Shown here one piece after another: positions 46,562 through 54,320 of a stretch of DNA of 64,000 nucleotides. The position numbers were made by a program, and so were the translations under genes. The notes beneath the pieces were generated by a model. The model was not told the DNA's origin. It ran no database searches and worked only from the letters and a program-made list of their open reading frames with translations. Numbering within the stretch: the first letter of the stretch is position 1; the number at the start of each line of letters is the position of its first letter. This DNA is from an uncultured Schlesneria sp. (lineage in GTDB: Bacteria; Planctomycetota; Planctomycetia; Planctomycetales; Planctomycetaceae), in NCBI GenBank assembly GCA_903899985.1, contig CAIULL010000281.1:1-64000 (forward strand), given 5' to 3'.

Positions 46562-47020
46562 CTATTTCGCCTTGCGCTTCATTGATTTCAACAATTTCGG
46601 CAATTCTTCTTCAGCAACCACCCAGCCTCGGCACTTTGGGCTTCCGCACAAGCATTTGATTGCTCCGTGAGCGGCCCACTGGTAGTCGATCGTCAGCTCC
46701 GCTCCCTTGGGAATATCCATCAGAGCTTCGATCGTAATTTCCGAAGGAGCCGGGCTGCCGTCCTCATACGTCACTTCGGAAATACACAATGTGCTGTTCG
46801 GGGTGCAGCAGTGATTCAGGAACCGAAAAGGAGCGCGTGGCTCCAGTGACAGTGATCCGCCGAGATCGATGCAGTACGACGTGGCGTAATCGGGATCATC
46901 GATCACTCGCCCTTTGACTTGTCCGATAACCGTTCCCTTTGGAATGTCGTGACGAGCGAAAACGCCTTTACCAAACGGAACTTTTCCAACACGAACCAAA
47001 GATTCAACTACAGACGTCAT
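46562..47020 (-). CDS. SET-domain protein (putative protein lysine methyltransferase)
   Basis: A 152-residue minimal SET domain. Hallmarks are GKGVFARHDIPKGTVIG at the start of the domain, the SAM-binding NHCCTPN (69-75), ELTIDYQW (108-115) and a post-SET cluster with Cys123, Cys125 and Cys130 in CLCGSPKCRG. ATG 47020 follows AGGAG by nine bases. Longer in-frame starts (up to 47149) lack this. Such proteins use SAM to methylate lysine. The bacterial target is unknown. No pre-SET region. Confidence 0.88.
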   Translation of the reverse strand: MTSVVESLVRVGKVPFGKGVFARHDIPKGTVIGQVKGRVIDDPDYATSYCIDLGGSLSLEPRAPFRFLNHCCTPNSTLCISEVTYEDGSPAPSEITIEALMDIPKGAELTIDYQWAAHGAIKCLCGSPKCRGWVVAEEELPKLLKSMKRKAK

Positions 47021-47332
47021 GTCCATTGACTCCTCACGATTCTTCATCGTGGCATGTTTTCCCGGCATCCGCCAACAGGAATCATCGCGGCGGGAACGGG
47101 CGCGATGATCGGGCTGATCCCACGATACCATCCAACGCGACAGCGTCAACGGTTCGCAAAGAGGTTGTCCGTTTTCTTCGTACCGACGACCAGCCGACAG
47201 GGCTCATTTTCGTCGGCAACGGAGAGTTGCGGCGACAGTCCATGGTTTCGCGTGTTTCAGGTCAAAACGACTGACACATTCAGTGACTCATATCACGAAT
47301 CGCCTGGTTCTGCTTTAAGGAATTAAGCCTGA
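47021..47332. other. Intergenic region between the TIGR03009 and SET genes
   Basis: About 310 bases. The SET gene should be driven from here, and the TIGR03009 gene ends at its lower edge. No supported ORF, no hairpin recognised. Confidence 0.35.
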
Positions 47333-48481
47333 TCAGCGTTTCATGGCCGGTGGATTTGCACTTGAGGTCCGAGTCGTCTTTGGTCGCTCGGCCTGAGTAT
47401 CATCCGCATCTGGCTTTGAAGTTGTCCCGCGGCCCGCTGGATTGCTGGTGGGATTGGCCTGGCTTCCCTTGTTGCCTGCTTTGGAACCAGCAGGTTCTGT
47501 GTTGCTCGCCGGCTGAACATCATTCGAAATTTGCAGCTTATATCCCTTCAGACTGGGACGATACGGGTCGTTGAACTTGGTTTTTAACTCTTGCCAGAAA
47601 CCACTGTCGTTAATTTTGATTCCGTCGAAGATGTAAACCGTTTCAATCCCATTCGGGTCTAACAACCGTACCGCGTTGGGAACAAATTTCTTCAAATCAA
47701 GCATAATCGCGGCTTCGCTATAGTTCTGACGGTCAGAATCCATGCGGGGGATCGCTTGAATCTGAACAGCCGTATTATCCTTGTTGAACCCGACCAGTTT
47801 CAGATTGAATCTCTGCTTCGCCTCGTCCGCCTTCATGCCGAAAAGGAACGGAAGCGGACTGTGGACAATGTTTTTGCCTCGCATGGAGACCGGAAGGACT
47901 TCGCGGCAATAAGTCTTGTCGTCTTCGTTAAACGAAAGAATTTCTTCGCCGGTACAAATCCAACGCTCCGAAGAACCTTTTTCGAGCGTGTAATCCTTTC
48001 TCGAGGCGACAGCTCCCTTGGCGACCGGTTTCGCGATCATGTCGATCCGGCCTTTATCGGGAGTTTCCAGGAAGAATTCCCCTTCGGAAACCTTCTCGAC
48101 CGCAAACGTCTTGATGAATTCCTTGCGAGTATGCTTCCCATGCAGCGATTTGATCTTGGATGAATGAGCTTCCCATTCGATCAGAATCTTTTCCAATTTT
48201 GGATCGAGCTTATCGATCTCCGGGTCTTTCTCCATATCCTGAGGAGCCGGACGCGGCCTTTTCTCAGGAGTTGGACGAGTTTGTGAATTATCAGCCGCAG
48301 GTTTGCCCTGAACGGCGGGATTCGAAAGAGAAGCCTTGCCAGCAGGCTGGCCTTCCTTGGCGGATGAGTCCAGTCGCTTTCCCTGCTGGGCAAACAGCAT
48401 CGAGGCCGTGCTCAGGAGTGAACAGACTGTCAATAAAACGAATGGGATTCGAAAATTCTGTCGCATGATGGGAGCGTTCAT
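47333..48481 (-). CDS. Exported TIGR03009 family protein
   Basis: A 382-residue secreted protein. The signal peptide covers about residues 1-31 (ends MLFAQQ). A Pro/Lys-rich linker leads to the TIGR03009 domain (about 88-320, LEKILIEWEAHSSKIKSLHG, ETPDKGRIDMI), whose fold recalls LolA/LolB-type lipoprotein carriers. The tail is rich in Pro, Asn and Thr and basic. The family is planctomycete-specific in my experience, with no known function. Starts at 48481 and 48466 are both possible. Confidence 0.85.
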   Translation of the reverse strand: MNAPIMRQNFRIPFVLLTVCSLLSTASMLFAQQGKRLDSSAKEGQPAGKASLSNPAVQGKPAADNSQTRPTPEKRPRPAPQDMEKDPEIDKLDPKLEKILIEWEAHSSKIKSLHGKHTRKEFIKTFAVEKVSEGEFFLETPDKGRIDMIAKPVAKGAVASRKDYTLEKGSSERWICTGEEILSFNEDDKTYCREVLPVSMRGKNIVHSPLPFLFGMKADEAKQRFNLKLVGFNKDNTAVQIQAIPRMDSDRQNYSEAAIMLDLKKFVPNAVRLLDPNGIETVYIFDGIKINDSGFWQELKTKFNDPYRPSLKGYKLQISNDVQPASNTEPAGSKAGNKGSQANPTSNPAGRGTTSKPDADDTQAERPKTTRTSSANPPAMKR

Positions 48482-48832
48482 CCTGAACGGTAGCGTCAGT
48501 CATCCATGATCGACACACGAAGCACGAACGGACATCCATCCGTCCAGCCCGGCGAAGCGCGAATCCTAGCGGAAGATTTTAACCAAGACCAGACCGGTTT
48601 TCCCGAGGGTTTTTCGGTTTTTCGGCCCTCAAAAGCAGACTTTTCTCCAGTTTTACCGGGCGAACCCTACGAAGTCGGCTCTCTACGCTTGGCAAAAGCT
48701 TTCCATCGAACAAGTAACCAACATTCGCCATAGGTCGCATACGTCCTATGGGTCCCATAAGTCGATTTTCGCCAAAGATCAATCTTCGTAAGCACGTTGT
48801 GTATCGGATAGGCCACGGCCTGGTTGGACAAT
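48482..48832. other. Intergenic region with a short degenerate tandem repeat
   Basis: About 350 bases between the paralogue array and the TIGR03009 gene. At 48729-48764 four consecutive nine-base units follow the pattern (C/T)AT-N-N-GTC-(C/G). Nothing else is supported. A minus-strand ORF crossing it has no coding character. Confidence 0.45.
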
Positions 48833-49336
48833 TCACGCGAAGTCGTTTGCAGCGCGTTCCGTGATTTTCATTCGATTCGATTTACAAGGCTTTGAAAGCA
48901 GCAGCCAAACCGAGGCGAGAGTGAATGGGACGGTGACGGACCAATAGGGAATTGAGCAAAAAGAACCATGAGAGGAATCACCCGTCATTTGGGTGGTAAA
49001 TTCACCCGCTTCAAATCCGAGAAAACGCCATCGCCATACCGGCTGATCAGCGGCATCGTCAACAATCGTGAAATCGAGCGCACAGCTATGCCACACCGGA
49101 ACCATTGTTGGAAGCAACCCTTCGATATCATAAGTTGTCTGCCACGTCAGATTTTGCTCCGCTGACATAAATAGCTCGCAGGCATTCGAGCTGCTGGTCC
49201 AGGAGATGGAGTCAGCAACGAAAATGCTCCGTAACCACCCTCCCATGAACACGCACGACATCAACAGCAGCGACAGCCCGATCTTCCGTCTCCAACCACG
49301 GGAAAAGCGAATCAAGAATTTGAAAAAGTCACTCAT
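48833..49336 (-). CDS. Array paralogue 1: small two-TM protein
   Basis: A 167-residue member of a five-copy family. An N-terminal basic stretch with GWRRKIG precedes TM1 (LSLLLMSCVFMGGWLRS). An extracytoplasmic domain of about 85 residues with a paired-Trp motif (VWRWRFLGFEAG) leads to TM2 (IPYWSVTVPFTLASVWLLLS) and a short basic tail. ATG 49336 is preceded by GGGGCGTGAATC, in which TGA is the stop of paralogue 2. No database family is recognised. It is the last gene of the array. Confidence 0.72.
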   Translation of the reverse strand: MSDFFKFLIRFSRGWRRKIGLSLLLMSCVFMGGWLRSIFVADSISWTSSSNACELFMSAEQNLTWQTTYDIEGLLPTMVPVWHSCALDFTIVDDAADQPVWRWRFLGFEAGEFTTQMTGDSSHGSFCSIPYWSVTVPFTLASVWLLLSKPCKSNRMKITERAANDFA

Positions 49337-49339
49337 GAT

Positions 49340-49849
49340 TCACGCCCCTTCGTTTGCAATCGGTTCAGTGAGTTTCTTTTGATCCAATTCGCGGGGCCTG
49401 GGGAAAAGCAAGAAGGTGGCGATGAGAGTCAGCGGGATGATGACAGACCAGAAAGGGATAATCCAAACGTGGGCCGACATCCCCTTTAAATGTGTTTTGC
49501 TTGCACCGTAACCGAAACCTCCCCATTTCCACTGCCAAACGAGAGTATTTTCAATGATTGGGGAACAGGAAAAATAATGTTTGACCTTGTAAGAATGTAA
49601 CGTCACTGGAAACTCCGCTCCAATTCCACCGAGGCCCGGTTCCACTTCGTATCTGTGCCAACCCAAACTCCCTTGCAGCGAGACAATTTCGCCATACCAG
49701 GGGAGTTGAGGCCAATAGAAAGAAGGGCAGAGATCGATCTCGTCACGTATGACATCGCTTCTCAGCCAAATGAGCGTCAATGTGCACGCCATCAATAGCG
49801 CGATACTGCCGATCTTCCGTTGCCACGGTTTAAAAAACTCATCCATCAT
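49340..49849 (-). CDS. Array paralogue 2: small two-TM protein
   Basis: A 169-residue paralogue with the same plan: MMDEFFKPWQRKIG, TM1 (SIALLMACTLTLIWLRS), middle domain with LVWQWKWGGFGYG, TM2 (IPFWSVIIPLTLIATFLLF) and tail ending PIANEGA. The start ATG lies directly next to the stop of paralogue 3 and is preceded by GGGGATC. Function unknown. The middle domains of the copies are far more divergent than the membrane segments. Confidence 0.72.
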   Translation of the reverse strand: MMDEFFKPWQRKIGSIALLMACTLTLIWLRSDVIRDEIDLCPSFYWPQLPWYGEIVSLQGSLGWHRYEVEPGLGGIGAEFPVTLHSYKVKHYFSCSPIIENTLVWQWKWGGFGYGASKTHLKGMSAHVWIIPFWSVIIPLTLIATFLLFPRPRELDQKKLTEPIANEGA

Positions 49850-50336
49850 TCAGATCCCCACGTTGGCAGCAGGTTCGTTGATTTTCTTCAGGTTCGATGT
49901 TTTTGGCTTTTTGAGGAGAAGGAAGGCGGAAAGAACTGTCAAAGGAATAACGATGGACCAGTAGGGGATCAGCCAAAATATGAGTCGGCTGCCGTTCGCT
50001 CGACTTTCCAGATATTCGGCACAACCAAATCCCCAGACACGGTAATGCCACGCCAGTCTGGCATCCGGGAAAAGGTTCTTTGAAAGTATGATGCGCAGTC
50101 GCGTGGCTGGCCCAACTGAATCGAGTTGTACGATGTAAGCCAAGACGTTCGAATTGGTATTGAACTCCAAATAGCTGATCTTCCGAAAATACCGTGACTG
50201 CTGAATGAGCTCCAAGTGGAATGACGGCAATATCGATCGCCACGATACTCTTGACCCATCCAGCCAGGAACACGCAGGCGACAAGCAGCGTCATCACGCC
50301 AACCTTCTTTCGCCATCCGCTGAAAAACCCGTTCAT
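49850..50336 (-). pseudogene. Array paralogue 3, frameshifted
   Basis: The N-terminal half (MNGFFSGWRKKVG, TM1 GVMTLLVACVFLAGWVKS) is in one frame and the C-terminal half (WHYRVWGFGCAEY, TM2 IPYWSIVIPLTVLSAFLLL, end EPAANVGI) in another. The switch maps to about 50155-50205, where the minus strand has a TTTT run. Removing one T would restore a full-length paralogue of about 161 residues. It is either a real frameshift or a sequencing error. The start keeps the array junction motif GGTCGTGAATC-ATG. Confidence 0.7.
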
Positions 50337-50719
50337 GATTCACGACCCTTATTTGCGATGGGCTCGACGATTTTCATCGGAATTGATTGGCGAGTCGTTG
50401 AAAGCAGCAAATACGCCGAGAGCAGGGTTAGAGGGATGACGACGGACCAGTACGGAAGCTGCCAGAGATAAAAGCCCGTCCCCCCCGCTGGCCTGCCGTG
50501 TTTGCCGATCGCCAAACTTGCGATTCGTTCAATTCGTCCTTGATGAGATCTCAACCAGCCTGCACGGAGTCGCAAGACTTTGGGTATCTTCTCGCCGGTG
50601 TGGATCTTGATGACATCCGTCGCCGACAGACTTCTCACCCAAACTGCGGCAAACGCGCACGCCATCAGCAGCGTCAGCACGCCAATCTTTCGTCGCCACC
50701 CTTTGAAAAACTCAATCAA
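50333..50719 (-). CDS. Array paralogue 4: shortened two-TM protein
   Basis: A 128-residue paralogue with a shorter middle domain. It starts with TTG at 50719 after GGAGCGTGAATC, the same junction as in copies 1 and 3 with ATG replaced by TTG. IEFFKGWRRKIG and TM1 (GVLTLLMACAFAAVWVRS), then TM2 (QLPYWSVVIPLTLLSAYLLL), are intact. The end reads through the usual stop (IANKGRES) and overlaps the next start as ATGA, consistent with a one-base loss near the end. Confidence 0.68.
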   Translation of the reverse strand: MIEFFKGWRRKIGVLTLLMACAFAAVWVRSLSATDVIKIHTGEKIPKVLRLRAGWLRSHQGRIERIASLAIGKHGRPAGGTGFYLWQLPYWSVVIPLTLLSAYLLLSTTRQSIPMKIVEPIANKGRES

Positions 50720-50722
50720 GAT

Positions 50723-51190
50723 TCACGCTCCTTCGATGGTGCCGGGTTCAGTGAGTCTCGTTTGAGACGACTTGCGGGGCTTGCTCAGGAGCAGAAATGC
50801 TGAGACGACGGTCAGCGGAGAAATGAAGAACCAACAAGGTATAAGCCAAATCCTCGCATAAGAACCATCGTTGTAATGATGATTGCAAGAGCCAAGTCCG
50901 TACCATTGCCAATCAATTTTAAACCGATTGAAAAACATCTCTCGGATAAATAATGAGCTATCTGTTTCCCATTCAGGATAGCTGGACAGCGGATCGGATA
51001 CGTCGTCGTCTGCACCCCAAATCATCAAGCCATCCAATAGTGCCAGTGTTTGCTCGGTTCGTCCTCTGCTTGCGAACAATAAGTGATCACAATAGGTAAA
51101 ACTCCGCACCCACCCCGCCATGAACATGCAGGCCATCGCCAGCGTGATCAAGCCGATTTTTCGTCGCGAAGGCTTAAAGAACTGACCCAT
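50723..51190 (-). CDS. Array paralogue 5: small two-TM protein (first of array)
   Basis: A 155-residue paralogue, first in the direction of transcription. MGQFFKPSRRKIG and TM1 (LITLAMACMFMAGWVRS) are followed by an acidic middle domain with IDWQWYGLG, TM2 (IPCWFFISPLTVVSAFLLLS) and tail EPGTIEGA. ATG 51190 is chosen because it aligns with the starts of the other copies. A longer frame to 51262 adds 24 residues without similarity. Confidence 0.72.
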   Translation of the reverse strand: MGQFFKPSRRKIGLITLAMACMFMAGWVRSFTYCDHLLFASRGRTEQTLALLDGLMIWGADDDVSDPLSSYPEWETDSSLFIREMFFNRFKIDWQWYGLGSCNHHYNDGSYARIWLIPCWFFISPLTVVSAFLLLSKPRKSSQTRLTEPGTIEGA

Positions 51191-51654
51191 GATTTTTCCC
51201 GGACGACTTCCGATGACGAGCACGGCCTTAAGTGTCTGATTCGCATAGGAATACAATGTCAAAATGTCTTTAGTGCGTCAATCACGGCTCTTCAAAGCCC
51301 GACTTCCGATCCTCGACATTGCGGAACACGATGCGTTGATTGTCAGATCGCCAGGAATCTTTCCGATGCCGGCAGCATCGGCGACGTGGCCGGCGCTGCT
51401 CGCGTCGGAACCAATTGGACGACGACTCCATCTTTGCTGACCGTTAACTCAAAAAATCAAGAAGAATTCAGAAGAGACCTTCGGTCCGTCCCATGTGCGA
51501 GGTCAGGAGACCTGCGCACAACACAAACTGCTTGCTCAAGAGACGTTTCAATCACACAATTGGCGGTTTGACGCTCGTATCCATTGTGGCTTATGATCAC
51601 CAATTCGAACCAAAACGTGGCGTCCCCATGTCGTTCCTCTGAGGAATCCCCTCG
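51191..51654. other. Divergent intergenic region between the array and the DUF1501 gene
   Basis: About 460 bases, expected to hold promoters for both the paralogue array (minus) and the DUF1501 gene (plus). No supported ORF and no strong hairpin seen. Confidence 0.4.
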
Positions 51655-53043
51655 ATGGCCAAACTCTTCAGCGGCTGCAATGATTTTCAGGCAGCGGTCC
51701 AATTGAATCGGCGGGCACTGCTGCAGATCGGGGCGATGGGGGCAGGCGGTTTGACTTTGGGCGCGCTATTGCGGTCTCAAGCGGCGGCCGCCACGAATGT
51801 TACGAATGAGAAGTCAGTCATCATCCTCTGGATGCGCGGCGGACCAAGCCAGTTGGAGATGTGGGACCCCAAGCCGGACGCTCCACTTGAGGTCCGTGGC
51901 GAGTTCGCCACAATTGGCACGACAATACCCGGAATTCGATTTGGCGAGCACTTGCCCCGATCGGCCGCGTTGATGCACAAATGGTCGATTGTCCGCAGCA
52001 TGCACTTTCGGGCAGAAGATGGCCTCGCCGATCACAGCAGCGGCGACCAGATTTGCTTCACCGGTTATCCCGCTGGTCGAAACCCCGATCAGAACGTCGC
52101 TCCGTCGATCGGGTCGATAGTCAAGAAGCAAACTCAGCTTTCCTCACCCGATATGCCAGCTTATGTGATGATTCCCCGCAAGGTTCCGGGGACGGACGCC
52201 GCCTACCTCGGGGCCGCGCAACAACCGTTCGAAACGTTGACCGATCCGGGAGATCGAGCCAACAAATTCAGCGTGCCGAACTTGAATCTGGACGGCGGAA
52301 TGACGCTCGACCGAGTCGAATCCCGGCGGCAACTGGTGGCGGGACTGGATCACTTGCGTCGCGAGATCGATCGTTCCGGCCAGATCGACGCGATGGACGC
52401 GTTTGATCGACAAGCTTGGGAAATCGTCACCGGCCCACGAGCACGGCAGGCATTCGATCTCGACAGCGAACCGGCCGCCGTCCGCGAACGTTATGGATTT
52501 CCAGACCCCTACACGCCGCGAATGCGGGCCGGCGGCGATCGTCCCTCATGGCCGCAGCGACTTTTGCTGGCACGACGATTGGTGCAGGCGGGAGTTCGGA
52601 TCGTCACAGTTGATTGTCGTTGGTGGGACACCCACGAGGACAACTTCTGGGCGCTGAAGAACGGATTTCTGCCTCCGTGGGATCAAGCTTTCACCGCACT
52701 GATCGAGGATCTCGACGCGCACGGATTGATCGACCGGACCATGGTCGTCGCGTGGGGCGAGATGGGGCGGACACCGCGGGTTAACGCGAACGCCGGCCGC
52801 GACCATTGGCCGCGCGTCTTCAGCGTGGCGATGCTCGGGGGCGGCATCCAGGGAGGCCGTGTCGTCGGGACGTCGGACTCCAGCGCCGCCGAACCAAAGG
52901 ATAATCCGAAGATTTCTCAAGACGTGCTGGCCACACTCTATCGGCATCTGGGGATCAACACCGAGGCACAATACATCGACCATGCTGGCCGCCCACGCCC
53001 CGTGTTGCCGTGCGGAACGCCAATCGACGAATTGTTCTCGTAG
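51655..53043 (+). CDS. DUF1501 exported protein (stand-alone)
   Basis: A 462-residue DUF1501 protein. A hydrophobic N-terminal segment with NRRALLQIGAMGAGGLTLGA (Tat-like signal) precedes the conserved blocks LWMRGGPSQLEMWDPKP, LADHSSGDQICFTGY, VDCRWWDTHEDNFW and WGEMGRTPRVN plus NAGRDHWPRV. Its codon choice is visibly richer in G/C than neighbouring genes. No DUF1549/1553 gene is adjacent. The nearest is 7 kb away at 41634. Function not established. Confidence 0.9.
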   Translation: MAKLFSGCNDFQAAVQLNRRALLQIGAMGAGGLTLGALLRSQAAAATNVTNEKSVIILWMRGGPSQLEMWDPKPDAPLEVRGEFATIGTTIPGIRFGEHLPRSAALMHKWSIVRSMHFRAEDGLADHSSGDQICFTGYPAGRNPDQNVAPSIGSIVKKQTQLSSPDMPAYVMIPRKVPGTDAAYLGAAQQPFETLTDPGDRANKFSVPNLNLDGGMTLDRVESRRQLVAGLDHLRREIDRSGQIDAMDAFDRQAWEIVTGPRARQAFDLDSEPAAVRERYGFPDPYTPRMRAGGDRPSWPQRLLLARRLVQAGVRIVTVDCRWWDTHEDNFWALKNGFLPPWDQAFTALIEDLDAHGLIDRTMVVAWGEMGRTPRVNANAGRDHWPRVFSVAMLGGGIQGGRVVGTSDSSAAEPKDNPKISQDVLATLYRHLGINTEAQYIDHAGRPRPVLPCGTPIDELFS

Positions 53044-53094
53044 TGCAGGATCTATGAGCAGGTGAGTTTTCATATTGAAAATGGACGGAAACTT

Positions 53095-54021
53095 ATGCTG
53101 ATCGGTATTCGTCCCATTAATGACTTCGCGTTCAAGAAAACCTTTGGATCGCCCGAGAACAAGCTGGCTTTGATCAGTTTGCTCAATTCTATCCTTGGAC
53201 TGCCGAAGCCGATTGTTGATCTCACCATTGAAAACCCGTATAGCCTCCAGGACTTCAAGGACGATAAACTTTCGATCCTCGATATCAAAGCGATTGATCA
53301 GGCTGGCGCGATCTACGATGTCGAGATGCAGTTGTCGATTTTTACTGGATTGATCCAGCGGATTGTCTTTTACGGGTGCGAAATCTACGCCGACCAACTG
53401 AGATCGGGCGATGACTACGCATTGCTGAAGCCCGCCTATTCCATCTGTCTGCTCGACGGCGTCTTGTGGCACGATTCGAAGAAAGTCCATCATGCCTTCC
53501 GATTTACAGATCAGGAATCGGGACGGACGTTGAATGACACTTTAGAAATTCACACGATCGAGTTGGGGCGGTATAATCTTCAAGAGAAGGATTTGGCTAC
53601 GGCGAGTCTGCTGGATTGTTGGCTGTACTGGCTGCTCCACGCCCACGAATACGAACCAGAGGAGTTGTTAAAACTTTTTCCCCAAGAAGCAATTCGTCAG
53701 GCGACACAGACCATCACCCAGATTGCAAAAGTGACCGAGGATAAAGCGATGTATGATTCACGAGAAAAAGCGATTCGCGACCAGCAATGGTTACTGAATG
53801 CTTCACGAAACGAGGGGCTGATTGAAGGCGAGACAAAAGGAAAGATCGAAGGAGAGATCAAAGGAGAGATCAAAGGAGAGATCAAAATGATTCGAATGCT
53901 TCAAGAGATTTTGGGGCTTCCTGTCAGCACCGACTCGGATTTTGAAGGGAAAACTTTGGTGGAACTTCAGTCACAAACGGCAGATCTTCAAGATCGCGTG
54001 CGAAACCGTCGTGTTTCCTGA
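53095..54021 (+). CDS. Rpn family recombination-promoting nuclease / putative transposase
   Basis: A 308-residue PD-(D/E)XK nuclease of the Rpn (TIGR01784-like) group. The start IGIRPINDFAFKKTFGS and LISLLNSILGLP are typical. The catalytic core is LDIKAIDQAGAIYDVEMQL (Asp, Glu-x-Gln). The C-terminal part has an in-frame 12-base repeat encoding GEIK three times (about 53846-53887) before a helical tail. Rpn proteins are DNA-damaging toxins proposed to defend against phage, with a shorter protein made from inside the gene as inhibitor. The ATG at 53095 is preferred to 53062 because it aligns with the family N-terminus. Confidence 0.85.
   Translation: MLIGIRPINDFAFKKTFGSPENKLALISLLNSILGLPKPIVDLTIENPYSLQDFKDDKLSILDIKAIDQAGAIYDVEMQLSIFTGLIQRIVFYGCEIYADQLRSGDDYALLKPAYSICLLDGVLWHDSKKVHHAFRFTDQESGRTLNDTLEIHTIELGRYNLQEKDLATASLLDCWLYWLLHAHEYEPEELLKLFPQEAIRQATQTITQIAKVTEDKAMYDSREKAIRDQQWLLNASRNEGLIEGETKGKIEGEIKGEIKGEIKMIRMLQEILGLPVSTDSDFEGKTLVELQSQTADLQDRVRNRRVS
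53749..54021 (+). CDS. Possible intragenic antitoxin (RpnS-like) start inside the Rpn gene
   Basis: An in-frame ATG at 53749 lies eight bases after a GAGG, inside the Rpn coding sequence. Translation from here gives a 90-residue protein containing the GEIK repeat and the C-terminal helices but no nuclease core. This matches the layout published for E. coli Rpn genes, where the internally started short form neutralises the toxin. Expression here is inference. Confidence 0.45.
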   Translation: MYDSREKAIRDQQWLLNASRNEGLIEGETKGKIEGEIKGEIKGEIKMIRMLQEILGLPVSTDSDFEGKTLVELQSQTADLQDRVRNRRVS

Positions 54022-54320
54022 AGTTTCAAATCGACACCAGCGTGCATTAAACAGGTTTCACTGAAAGATCGTTTGTTCCGAGAGGATACGAATCATTCAA
54101 TCGGTTCGTCGAGTCGCACCGCTTCGCATGCCCGCTGGCATATTTCGTCGACTTAACTCATGAAGCCACTATCACGAAACATGCCGAAAACTTTGTGCCA
54201 CTCATTTCATTTCGGATTATTTCCAGTCGCTCTTACAGCGTTCTCCACTGCCTCGACGCGCCTTGCAAGGGATTCGAGTGGCCATTTATTCATTTTAGCG
54301 TCCCTCGAACTATTCGGACG
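54022..54320. other. Intergenic region after the Rpn gene
   Basis: About 300 bases between convergent Rpn and radical SAM genes. No gene, terminator stem or repeat recognised. Confidence 0.35.
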
